From Chloroflexota bacterium (GTDB lineage Bacteria > Chloroflexota > Dehalococcoidia > UBA2979), in NCBI GenBank assembly GCA_947479915.1, contig CANKAU010000003.1, positions 1 through 64,000 on the forward strand: a stretch of DNA of 64,000 nt, written 5' to 3'. The notes below the pieces were generated by a model that searched no databases, had not been told where the DNA came from, and saw nothing but the letters and a program-made list of their open reading frames with translations. This document shows, piece after piece, positions 1-8,893 of this stretch. Within the stretch, counting starts at the first letter, position 1, and the number at the start of each line of letters is the position of its first letter. The position numbers and the translations under genes were made by a program.

Positions 1-134
1 ACATGAAGCCGCTCAAGCAGCTCCGCTGGTCCCCCACCCTCGACCGCGAGGTGCAGTACGACGAACTGATCAAGGGCTACGAGTACGCGAAGGACCAGTA
101 CGTCATCGTGGATGACGAGGACTTCGAGAGCTGA
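1..134 (+). pseudogene. ku: Ku protein, internal fragment (5' end outside window, truncated 3')
   Basis: Prokaryotic Ku binds DNA double-strand ends and recruits LigD for end joining. The frame read from base 3 contains EVQYDELIKGYEYAKDQYV and DDEDFE, which match the conserved early part of the Ku core (roughly residues 40-70 of a protein of about 260). The frame stops with TGA at 132-134, so about 190 residues of the Ku core and C-terminus are missing. The sequence that follows is LigD polymerase, in another frame. The real start lies upstream of the window. I infer a deletion that joined the 5' part of ku to the 3' part of a neighbouring ligD polymerase gene. An assembly misjoin is the alternative. 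Confidence 0.75.
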
Positions 135-613
135 ACCGCCACGCCTTCGAACAGACGACACAGGTCGCGCGCTGGCTGAAGGAACTCCTCGACTCCGCGG
201 GGATGTCATCGTTCATCAAGACCTCGGGCGCGACGGGGCTGCACATCTTCGTGCCGGTGGTGCGCCAGTACGAGTACGACACGATCCGCGAGGTCGCTCA
301 GACGCTGGGCGCGTTCCTCGTGCGGTCGCACCCGAAGGAAGTCACGACCGAGTGGCAGACCGAGAAGCGCCGAGGCATGGTGTTCTTCGATGCGAACCAG
401 AACGCGCGGATCAAAAACCTCGCGTGTGCGTACTCGCCGCGGTCGAAGCCGGGCGGCCCGGTCTCGATGCCGCTGAAGTGGGACGAGTTGGATCGCATCT
501 TCCCGAGCGACTTCACGATGCTGAACGCGCACGAGCGCGTCGCGAAGACCGGCGACCTGTGGGCGCACATCCTCGACGCGAAGCACGACCTGTCGGCGCT
601 GCTCGGGAAGTAG
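116..613 (+). pseudogene. ligD: LigD-type primase-polymerase domain, C-terminal fragment
   Basis: This fragment belongs to the archaeo-eukaryotic primase-like polymerase that fills ends during non-homologous end joining. The readable frame after the in-frame stop at 113-115 shows SFIKTSGATGLHIFVPV, EVTTEWQTEKRRGMVFFD, YSPRSKPGGPVSMPLKW and GDLWAHIL, all hallmark LigD-Pol segments. Only about the last 165 residues of a domain of roughly 290 remain. The N-terminal catalytic aspartates are absent, so activity is not expected. An internal ATG at 203 could still start a 136-residue product. It directly abuts the truncated Ku fragment, and the two together look like the scar of one deletion that removed most of a ku-ligD pair. 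Confidence 0.75.
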
Positions 614-683
614 CGCACGAGGCGGCCGCCCGCACCCGGTGGCCCGTTCTCTACACTGGATCGACAACAGCAAGGACGACCGC

Positions 684-1535
684 GTGCTGCTCCACCTGCG
701 TGACCGCTCGATCGATGTCACTGATCGCACGGCGATCATGGGCATCCTCAATGTCTCGGACGACTCGCCCGTCGAGTTCTCGCGCGTCAGCGTGGAGGCC
801 GCGCGCGACCGCGCCGTCGAGCTGGCGCGGCAGGGCGCGGAGATCATCGACATCGGCGCGCACAGCACGCGATCGAACGGGCGTGACCTTGAGCCCGACG
901 AGGAGGCCGCGCGCGTGGTGCCCGTGATCGAGGCAGCGGTGGCCGAAGGGTTGACCACCTCGGTCGACACGTGGACGCCGAGCGTCGCGCGCGCCGCCGC
1001 CGAGGCCGGCGTCCACCTGCTGAACGACGTCACCGGCTTCACCGACCCCGCGATGCTGGAGGTGGCGAGCGCCTTCGGGCTGCCCGGCTGCGTAATGCAC
1101 ATGCGCGGCCGCCCCAAGCACCACCGCGAGGTCAGCCAGGACTACGACGACGTGAACCTCGAGGTGCGCGACTTCCTGATGGAGCGCGCGGCGTCCATGC
1201 GCGCCGCCGGCGTGGCGGCGTGGCTCGACCCGGGGTTCGCCTTCGGCAAGTCGGCGGCGGACAACGCAGCGCTGCTCGCGGGGCTGCCGGCGCTCGTCGC
1301 CGAGGGCTACCCGGTGCTGATCTCGGCCTCACGGAAAGGCTTCCTCGCGGAGTTCCTCGGTCGCGGCGACCGGCAGGACGCCCCGGGGCTCCTCGAAGCG
1401 ACGATCGCGTTCAACGTGCTCGCGGCGTCTGCGGGCGTCCATGTAGTGCGCGTCCACGACGTCCAGCCCATGGCGGACGCGCTCGCCGTGGTGAACGCGA
1501 TCCGCCGCGAGCAAGCCCGTCGCGCCGAGGGCTAG
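684..1535 (+). CDS. folP: Dihydropteroate synthase
   Basis: FolP condenses p-aminobenzoate with 6-hydroxymethyl-dihydropterin pyrophosphate in folate synthesis. The pterin-binding TIM-barrel motifs are in order: MGILNVSDDS, GAEIIDIGAHSTR, VDTWTPSVARAA...LLNDVTG, DPGFAFGK, SRKGFL and VRVHDV. I chose the GTG at 684. It has AAGGA seven bases upstream, a -10-like TACACT at 653-658, and leaves 18 residues before MGILN, as in E. coli FolP. An upstream GTG at 639 would overlap that -10 box. The usual DSFSDGG and GGESTRPG segments are altered (DSPVEFS, GAHSTRSNG), so substrate contacts may differ. A related pterin-binding methyltransferase is less likely because the SRKGFL and RVHDV blocks are present. 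Confidence 0.85.
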   Translation: MLLHLRDRSIDVTDRTAIMGILNVSDDSPVEFSRVSVEAARDRAVELARQGAEIIDIGAHSTRSNGRDLEPDEEAARVVPVIEAAVAEGLTTSVDTWTPSVARAAAEAGVHLLNDVTGFTDPAMLEVASAFGLPGCVMHMRGRPKHHREVSQDYDDVNLEVRDFLMERAASMRAAGVAAWLDPGFAFGKSAADNAALLAGLPALVAEGYPVLISASRKGFLAEFLGRGDRQDAPGLLEATIAFNVLAASAGVHVVRVHDVQPMADALAVVNAIRREQARRAEG

Positions 1536-1580
1536 CGCGCGACCGCCCCTCAAGGTTTGCCGCCACCCCGTCGCTCCCTC

Positions 1581-1586
1581 TACGCT
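1581..1586 (+). promoter_or_regulatory. -10 element TACGCT just before the DegT-fold gene
   Basis: TACGCT ends nine bases before the ATG at 1596, so transcription would begin about three bases before the start codon. No Shine-Dalgarno is visible. This suggests a leaderless or nearly leaderless mRNA. A clear -35 is not seen. Confidence 0.4.
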
Positions 1587-1595
1587 CGCGCGACG

Positions 1596-2720
1596 ATGAC
1601 GAACGACCTCGGCCCTGCGCTCGCGGTGGACGGCGGGGCGCCCGTGCGGGCGCTGCCGTACCCCGATGCGCCCGTAGTCGAAGCGGCGCAGGACGCCTCG
1701 CCGGTGCGAGCGCTGGAAGCGGCGTTCGCGTCGCTGCTCGGCGTGCCCGAGGCGTGCGTGATGGCGTACGGCTCTCACACGGGGGCGTACGAGTCCGCCG
1801 TGATGGTGGCGGGCGTGAACGGCGGTGAGGTGGTCGTCCCGGCGCTCCTCGGGCGGCCGTGGGTGGCCGCCGTGCGCAACGCGCACTCCGTCGCCGTGCC
1901 GGGCGAGGTGGAGACGGACACCGCGGCGCTCTCCGCGCGCGGGCTGCAGCGGGCGCTCTCCGACCGCACGAGCGCGATTGCGCTGACGCACGCCTTCGGG
2001 CACCCGGGGGCGATGGCGGAACTGCTGGCGATCGCGGAGCAGCACCGCCTGCCAATAATCGAGGATGCCTCGGACGCCCTCGGCGCGTCGTACAAGGGGA
2101 CGCCGGTCGGGACGTTCGGCGTGGCGTCGGTGTTCGCGCTGGGGCCGGGGCACGCGCTGACGGGCGGCTTCCCGCGCATCCAGACGCGCGCGGCGATGGT
2201 GGTGGTGCCCGATGGGGCGCACGCCGACCGTGCCGAGCGCGCGCGCTTCGTGACGGGTGGCCGCCTCGACGACGAGTCCGCAGCGGTGGCGCTCGCCGAG
2301 CTGCGGGCGCTCCCCGCGACGCTCGAGGCGCGCCGCCAGCTGGCGTGGGAGCTGACGTTCAACCTGCGCGGGATGCGCGCGGTGGTCGCGATGCCGCACA
2401 GCCGCTGGGTGCACCACGCGTACGACCGCTACGTGATCCGCATCCGCTCCATGCTGTGGAAGCGCACGCTGGAGGACACCGTGGCCGCGATGCGCGCCGA
2501 GGGCGTCCCGGCGGAGATCGCCTGCGCGCCCTCGCTGCACCTCGACGCCAGCATCCGAGGTGCGCTGGGCGACGACACGCGGACGGCGGACGAGCACTTC
2601 TCCGCGGCGGGGCGGCTGCCGTCCGAGTTGATCGCGATCCCGCTGCACGCGAACCTCACCTCGAAGGACATGGACGACGTCGCGCAGGTGCTGCGCAAGA
2701 TCGAACGGTGGAGCACGTGA
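1596..2720 (+). CDS. DegT/DnrJ/EryC1/StrS-fold PLP protein with Lys-to-His at the cofactor position
   Basis: The 374-residue protein has the fold type I layout of DegT-family sugar aminotransferases, including the PLP-ring aspartate region IIEDASDALGASYKG. In aminotransferases the Schiff-base lysine sits in a block like FSFYPNKNITTGEGG. Here the matching block is FALGPGHALTGG, and His186 occupies the lysine position. Lys-to-His replacement is known in ColD, the GDP-4-keto-6-deoxymannose 3-dehydratase, so dehydratase-like chemistry or a non-catalytic role is more likely than transamination. The start is the ATG at 1596. The next gene overlaps the stop codon (GTGA), which indicates coupling to the ROK-like gene. 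There are no other sugar-nucleotide genes nearby, so the substrate is unknown. Confidence 0.7.
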   Translation: MTNDLGPALAVDGGAPVRALPYPDAPVVEAAQDASPVRALEAAFASLLGVPEACVMAYGSHTGAYESAVMVAGVNGGEVVVPALLGRPWVAAVRNAHSVAVPGEVETDTAALSARGLQRALSDRTSAIALTHAFGHPGAMAELLAIAEQHRLPIIEDASDALGASYKGTPVGTFGVASVFALGPGHALTGGFPRIQTRAAMVVVPDGAHADRAERARFVTGGRLDDESAAVALAELRALPATLEARRQLAWELTFNLRGMRAVVAMPHSRWVHHAYDRYVIRIRSMLWKRTLEDTVAAMRAEGVPAEIACAPSLHLDASIRGALGDDTRTADEHFSAAGRLPSELIAIPLHANLTSKDMDDVAQVLRKIERWST

Positions 2721-3508
2721 GCGAGAAACTGGCGGTGCTGGTGGGCGTGGACTTCACGCTGGACGAGGTGCGACTCGCCATGTCGTTCTTCGACGGGGAG
2801 CCGATGATCCGCGAGTCGTACCCGCTGCCCGAGTTGGCCGACGAGGCGGCGTGGGCGTGGGAGATCGGCGGGCGCATCTCCACGCTGTTCGCGCACGACG
2901 GGCAGAAGCGCTGGGCCGCCGGCATCGCCGTCGCCTGCCCCGGTGACGTGGACGAGGCGACCGGCAAGATGACGCGCTGCCCGGGCCGCCCGGAGTGGGA
3001 CGGCCTCGCCGTCGTCGACGCGCTGCGACGCCACATCGACGCGCCGATCGTCGCGCTCGACCGCACGCACGCCGCCCTGCGCGGCGAGTCCGAGCACGGC
3101 GTGGCCGAGGATGCGACGGACGCAATCTACGTGTCGCTGCGCGGCATCCCGGCGGCGGCGGTGAAGACCAGCGGGCGCATCGTGAACGGCGCGCGCGGCG
3201 GCGCGGGCACGCTGCCCGACTTCCCCACGCTGGACGCGGACGCGCCCGTGGAACAGGAGACCGTCGAGGAGATCGCGGGGCTGCTGTCGGACCTGACGGC
3301 GTTCCTGGACCCCGCGCTCGTGATCCTCGACGGGGCGGACCAGCACCTCGCGATGCTGGTGCCCGCGCTGCAGCGCGCGATCAACGCGGTGAGCGGCGAC
3401 AACGGCGGGGCGCAGGTGGTGCCCGGCGCGCTGGGCGAGCACGCGGCGCTCGCGGGCGCACTGGGCGCGGCGGCGATCGTTGCGTACGAAGGAGAGCGAT
3501 CCGCATGA
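2717..3508 (+). CDS. ROK/ASKHA-fold sugar kinase-like protein
   Basis: This 263-residue protein resembles ROK-family sugar kinases and regulators. It shows a phosphate-1-like start (LVGVDFTLDEVRLAM), GIAVACPGDVDEATG, the catalytic-aspartate region ALDRTHAALRGE, and a GARGGAGTLPDF segment that replaces the usual GxRGxAGEiGH. The ROK zinc cysteine motif is absent and the first phosphate loop lacks its normal glycines, so kinase activity is uncertain. The GTG start at 2717 overlaps the TGA of the DegT-fold gene, and its own stop overlaps the next ATG at 3505. The three genes are therefore probably one transcriptional unit. The substrate cannot be named. Confidence 0.6.
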   Translation: MSEKLAVLVGVDFTLDEVRLAMSFFDGEPMIRESYPLPELADEAAWAWEIGGRISTLFAHDGQKRWAAGIAVACPGDVDEATGKMTRCPGRPEWDGLAVVDALRRHIDAPIVALDRTHAALRGESEHGVAEDATDAIYVSLRGIPAAAVKTSGRIVNGARGGAGTLPDFPTLDADAPVEQETVEEIAGLLSDLTAFLDPALVILDGADQHLAMLVPALQRAINAVSGDNGGAQVVPGALGEHAALAGALGAAAIVAYEGERSA

Positions 3509-3912
3509 CCAGCCCCGAGGGACGTCGAGACCGCGCGATGCCGGTGCGCCTGCAGATGCGGCGCGCGGACGCGGGCACGCTGATGGGCGCGCTGGCGTGG
3601 GTGATGGGCGCGATGCAGATCATGCGCGACCGCGGCCACGCCGAGCAGGACGAGGAGTTCCACGAGCTCTACGACCGCGTCGCGCCAAAGCTGGAGCGCC
3701 TCGTGGAGCAGTTGAACGAGGCGCGCCGCTCCACGATGACGCAGCCGCAGTTCGAGGAGCCGATCGAGGAGGCCTACGCGGAGGTCCGCGAGGCGTTCGA
3801 GGCCTGGATCCAGCTCACCGCCACCGACACCCTCTCCATGGCCGTCGCGACCCGCCTCGAAGGCATCGCGAAGGACGCGCAGGAGACGCGCGAGGGGGCG
3901 GAGGGGGGGTAA
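3505..3912 (+). CDS. Small helical protein of unknown function
   Basis: The 135-residue protein begins at the ATG that overlaps the preceding stop (ATGA). It has no signal peptide or membrane span. After a short basic N-terminus it is almost entirely predicted helix, with charged heptad-like stretches (YDRVAPKLERLVEQLNEA, EAYAEVREAFEAW) that suggest a helical bundle or coiled coil. I do not recognise a family. It is translationally coupled to the ROK-like gene and ends three bases before the OLD-type ATPase gene, which has a different base composition and is probably a later insertion. Confidence 0.6.
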   Translation: MTSPEGRRDRAMPVRLQMRRADAGTLMGALAWVMGAMQIMRDRGHAEQDEEFHELYDRVAPKLERLVEQLNEARRSTMTQPQFEEPIEEAYAEVREAFEAWIQLTATDTLSMAVATRLEGIAKDAQETREGAEGG

Positions 3913-3915
3913 CAG

Positions 3916-5232
3916 ATGGAGCCGCTTGACGTCGTCTCACGGCGGGCCTATGGACCGCTGCAGGCAGATTTCGAAGTTCAGGTTCCCGTGGGTTACAGCG
4001 TGTTGGTCGGGTCTAACAACCAGGGAAAGACCTCAATCCTTCTCGCAGCCTTCAAGCACGCGCTCAACAACGGCGTGCCGCGCGATCGCGCTGTGTTTAT
4101 TCCTTCGCAGCGGGGTTACTTGGCACCCAGTACGCAGCCCGGAACTGAGACTCTCGACTCGTACAACAACCGATTCCTCGAACGAATTACCCGGGAACTC
4201 ATCGAGAACACGAGCCCTAATGCGCTCCCACAACTGGAGATGCTGCCGACCCTGCTGCTCAATCACAGCAACTTCCTGCAGCAGGTTCACACACTGAACA
4301 ATTATCTCCGACAACTTGAACTCCCCGACATGGAGTTGGGGGGTGCTCAGGCGATCCGCTTCGATCGCATCCAAGGTCATTTCCAAGGCAGCGGTCTTCG
4401 CTCCCTGCTGCCTATTCTCGCAGCGCTCAGCGACACGCAACTGCAGTTCATCGCGATCGACGAACCGGAAACAGCTCTGCATCCGGCGCTTCAGAGACGG
4501 CTCCGTGATCTCTTAATGGAATGCGCTACAGACCGCTACATCGTGGTCGCTTCTCACTCGCCACTGATGTTGGATCGGCACGAGGTCGCCCGGAATCTCC
4601 GTGTGTGCAGATCCGAGCAGATCGTCACCGTGGCCCCCGTACAGGACTCAGCGGAATTGATGGACATCACGTTCGACATGCTGGGTAGCAGCCTCGATGA
4701 CGTGTTCTTCCCCACCAACTTCATCGTGGTGGAGGGTTCGTCGGATCAGGTGATCGTCGAAGCGGTGCTGCGGTTACTCGCACCGACTAAGCAAATTAAG
4801 GTTCTTGCGGCGGGGGGCGCAGACGGCGTCGGGAATCTTCTTGGAGCTGTGACCAAGACACTGCGTCCGATCGTCACACGAGACTCGCCGTACGCGTCAC
4901 GAGTCGTTGCGATGCTCGATCGCCCAAACCACCAGCAGCAGCAGTTAGCGGACAGCCTCCGCACCACGCTCGGCCCAAGGTTGCTAGAGTTGCCCGAAAC
5001 GTCTCTGGAGGACTACCTGCCAGACGCACTATTCGTCCAAGCGAAGCTGGACAAGTCGACGATCTTGCACGAGATCCGAGAGGCACATGGCGACTACAGC
5101 AGGCTGAGCAGAGTGAAGCATCGTTGTGCGGCCGCAATCGCTGCCTGTTTGACCATCGAGGACATCGAACAGATTCCGGAGATCAAGGGGATTGTGGAAC
5201 TGGCCGTGCGACTCTCGACCGGCCGCCCGTAG
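3916..5232 (+). CDS. OLD-type ATPase with C-terminal TOPRIM domain
   Basis: This is a 438-residue ABC-class ATPase of the overcoming-lysogenization-defect type. Walker A is GSNNQGKTS at 32-40, a signature-like GSGLRSLLPILAAL follows, Walker B is FIAIDE at 178-183, and the H-loop is ASHSP with His214. A TOPRIM nuclease/primase domain follows, with FIVVEGSSDQ (Glu273) and MLDR (Asp335). OLD proteins are ATP-driven nucleases, often in phage defence. The G+C content and codon use are visibly lower than in flanking genes, which suggests transfer. No UvrD-like partner (as in Gabija) is present, so it looks like a stand-alone class 1 OLD. It is convergent with the CDF gene with two bases between stops. 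Confidence 0.8.
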   Translation: MEPLDVVSRRAYGPLQADFEVQVPVGYSVLVGSNNQGKTSILLAAFKHALNNGVPRDRAVFIPSQRGYLAPSTQPGTETLDSYNNRFLERITRELIENTSPNALPQLEMLPTLLLNHSNFLQQVHTLNNYLRQLELPDMELGGAQAIRFDRIQGHFQGSGLRSLLPILAALSDTQLQFIAIDEPETALHPALQRRLRDLLMECATDRYIVVASHSPLMLDRHEVARNLRVCRSEQIVTVAPVQDSAELMDITFDMLGSSLDDVFFPTNFIVVEGSSDQVIVEAVLRLLAPTKQIKVLAAGGADGVGNLLGAVTKTLRPIVTRDSPYASRVVAMLDRPNHQQQQLADSLRTTLGPRLLELPETSLEDYLPDALFVQAKLDKSTILHEIREAHGDYSRLSRVKHRCAAAIAACLTIEDIEQIPEIKGIVELAVRLSTGRP

Positions 5233-5234
5233 CC

Positions 5235-6155
5235 CTACCCGTGCCCGCCCGCCTCGTGCTCCACGTGGGCGGCGGGCTCGATCTGGAACGTGGTGTGCTC
5301 CACGGCGAAGTCGTGCAGCAGGCACGCCTGCAGATCGTCGAGGACGTCACCGCCGCGGCCGCTGGTGACGCGCTCGTCCTCCACCGTCACGTGCGCCGAG
5401 AGCATGGGCGCCCCGCTGCTGATGGTCCACGCATGCAGATCGTGAACCTCGATCACCCCGGGGATGCCGAGGATGTGCGCGCGCACCTCGTCCAGGTCCA
5501 GGTGCTCCGGCGTCGCCTCCATCAGCACGTGCAGCGCCTGCCCCAGCAGCGACCAGGTGCGCGGCACGATCAGCGCGCCGATCGCGAGCGCAGCGATGGA
5601 GTCGGCGCGCTGGAAGCCGGTGGTCGCGATCACCACGCCGCTCACCACCACCGCGACCGAGGTCAGCAGGTCGGCCATCGCCTCCAGGAACGCGCCGCGC
5701 ATGTTCAGGTTGTCCTGCGCGGTGCCTCGGAGCAGCCACACGCCCACCCCGCTCCCCGCTGACGCGACGAGGCCGAGCGCGATCGCAGCCGTCGGGTCCG
5801 CCTCGGGCGGCGACCACAGCCGCTGGGCCGCCTCGAACAGGATGTAGCCGCCGACGGCGAGCAGCAGCACGGCGTTCGCCGCCGCCGCGAGGATCTCCAG
5901 CCGCTGGTAGCCGAAGGTGCGGCGCGCGGTGGGCGGGCGCTGCGCCATCGTGACGGCGAACAGCGCGAGGGCGATCCCCCCGACGTCCGCGAGCAGGTGC
6001 CCCGCGTCCGCCAGCAGCGCCAGCGAGCCGGACCACCACGCCCCGGCGACCTCGGCGACGAGCACCGCGAGGCCAATGCCCAGCACGACGACGAGCCGCC
6101 AGCGGTGCTCCGCGGCGGTCGAGGCATGCGAGTGTCCGTGCGAGTGCGCGCTCAT
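5235..6155 (-). CDS. Cation diffusion facilitator (CzcD/ZitB-like zinc efflux)
   Basis: The 306-residue inner-membrane antiporter exports Zn2+ or related divalent metals in exchange for protons. The start at 6155 gives a His-rich cytosolic N-terminus (MSAHSHGHSH). Six membrane helices follow. The metal site is marked by SLALLADAGHLLADVGG on helix 2 and GAFLEAMADLLTSVAV on helix 5, giving the HxxxD/HxxxD-like pattern with one His replaced by Glu (EAMAD). The cytosolic C-terminal domain contains VIEVHDLHAWTISSG, typical of the ferredoxin-like dimerisation domain. Upstream residues readable in the same frame lack family similarity. The E-for-H change in the second metal motif may alter metal choice. 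Confidence 0.9.
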   Translation of the reverse strand: MSAHSHGHSHASTAAEHRWRLVVVLGIGLAVLVAEVAGAWWSGSLALLADAGHLLADVGGIALALFAVTMAQRPPTARRTFGYQRLEILAAAANAVLLLAVGGYILFEAAQRLWSPPEADPTAAIALGLVASAGSGVGVWLLRGTAQDNLNMRGAFLEAMADLLTSVAVVVSGVVIATTGFQRADSIAALAIGALIVPRTWSLLGQALHVLMEATPEHLDLDEVRAHILGIPGVIEVHDLHAWTISSGAPMLSAHVTVEDERVTSGRGGDVLDDLQACLLHDFAVEHTTFQIEPAAHVEHEAGGHG

Positions 6156-6278
6156 ACGCTCATCGTACGGGGCGACCTCGGTGGGTACTGAGACTGCATC
6201 GCGTTCGGAGTGCGGCGGGGTGCGGCGAGCGTCCCCGGGGAGGCGCTGGGCTGCGCGCATCGGGCGGGGAGACCCTCA

Positions 6279-6317
6279 CCCTGCCCTCTCCCACTGCGTG
6301 GGCGAGGGTTCTGAGTG
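6279..6317 (+). repeat. Dispersed intergenic repeat, copy 1
   Basis: The segment starts with CCCTGCCC, contains a near-perfect hairpin (6284-6308, 11-base arms with one mismatch), and ends with GAGGGTTCTGAGTG. A second copy with the same two ends lies at 45590-45623. It sits in the gap between the starts-side of the CDF gene and the nadE stop. The function is unknown. Confidence 0.5.
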
Positions 6318-6374
6318 GCGCACATCCTCGTGGCCTTCAGTGCCGCGGCAAGCGCCAGCCTCGACGCTCTGGGG

Positions 6375-8102
<1,728 letters not shown>

Positions 8103-8161
8103 GCGACGACTCCCCGCTCAGACTGCCGGAGGGCGCCTCGTGCGGCCCGTTCGGACAGTAA

Positions 8162-8176
8162 GCGTACCGAATACGC
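8162..8176. promoter_or_regulatory. Candidate NrtR operator upstream of nadE
   Basis: A perfect inverted repeat GCGTA-CCGAA-TACGC lies 60 bases before the nadE start. It is embedded in AGTAAGCGTACCGAATACGC followed by AAAGT. Nearly the same 25-base context occurs before nadA at 62478-62502. The regulator gene is inferred to be the NrtR homologue at 61074-61712. Confidence 0.6.
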
Positions 8177-8326
8177 AAAGTATCAGGCAGCGATGGTAGA
8201 AGCGCGCGCCTCGACGCGTCAATGAGGGGGACGAACGACGCCCGGCGCGCATGACGTTCGGCACTGCGCGCCGCCCCGGGAGCAGCGCACGGTGGGAACG
8301 ATCGGGAGCTAGAAGGGAGCCCGTCC

Positions 8327-8788
8327 GTGACGAACGCGCCTGCCGTCCAGAACCCAAACATCCCACGCCCCTGCCGGGCTGCGTACCGAAAGTTCCTGCG
8401 CGACCGGCGGGCGTACTGGCAGGCTCGCCAGTACCTGCGCGACTTCGTCCGGCAGTTCCCGAACCTCATCAACGGGGACGACTGGAAGGCCGCGAATCAG
8501 ACACTCCGTGGCGCCTGGGACACACTGAACGCGAGCTACAACGCGCTGCTGCGCTGCCTCGGGCAAAACGGCGTCGAGAACCCCGGAGCGCACGTGCAGG
8601 AGCAGCCTGAGGTGACCGCGCCGCCTCCCGAGCCCGCAACACACGGGGGTGACGAAGGCGGCGGGACCGCACCGGCGGGCGACGCTGCGCTGCACGTTCC
8701 GGCGCACCCCTGCGGCGCCGTCTGCTCCTCGAAACCCTCGCTCTGCGCCCGTCACACGACCGAGGATGCCTGCTACCAGCACGCCTGA
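8327..8788 (+). CDS. Small protein of unknown function with Cys/His-rich tail
   Basis: This 153-residue protein starts at a GTG with AAGGGAG about ten bases upstream. Residues 1-80 are rich in Arg, Tyr and Trp and look helical (YRKFLRDRRAYWQARQYLRD). A Pro/Glu/Gly-rich linker follows. The last 25 residues are Cys/His-rich (HPCGAVCSSKPSLCARHTT), possibly a small metal site. There is no signal peptide. It runs divergently from nadE, so the palindrome at 8162-8176 could affect it too. I do not recognise a family. Codon use in the first half is typical of genuine genes here, and the tail is less certain. Confidence 0.5.
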   Translation: MTNAPAVQNPNIPRPCRAAYRKFLRDRRAYWQARQYLRDFVRQFPNLINGDDWKAANQTLRGAWDTLNASYNALLRCLGQNGVENPGAHVQEQPEVTAPPPEPATHGGDEGGGTAPAGDAALHVPAHPCGAVCSSKPSLCARHTTEDACYQHA

Positions 8789-8893
8789 TTGCGAGCGGAG
8801 TCTCCGGAGCACTCGTCCCCCGCGATCGCCCGCCGATGATAGATTGAACGCCCCTGGCGGGGGGCGTCCTCGATTCACGCGAGGGCGGTAACG

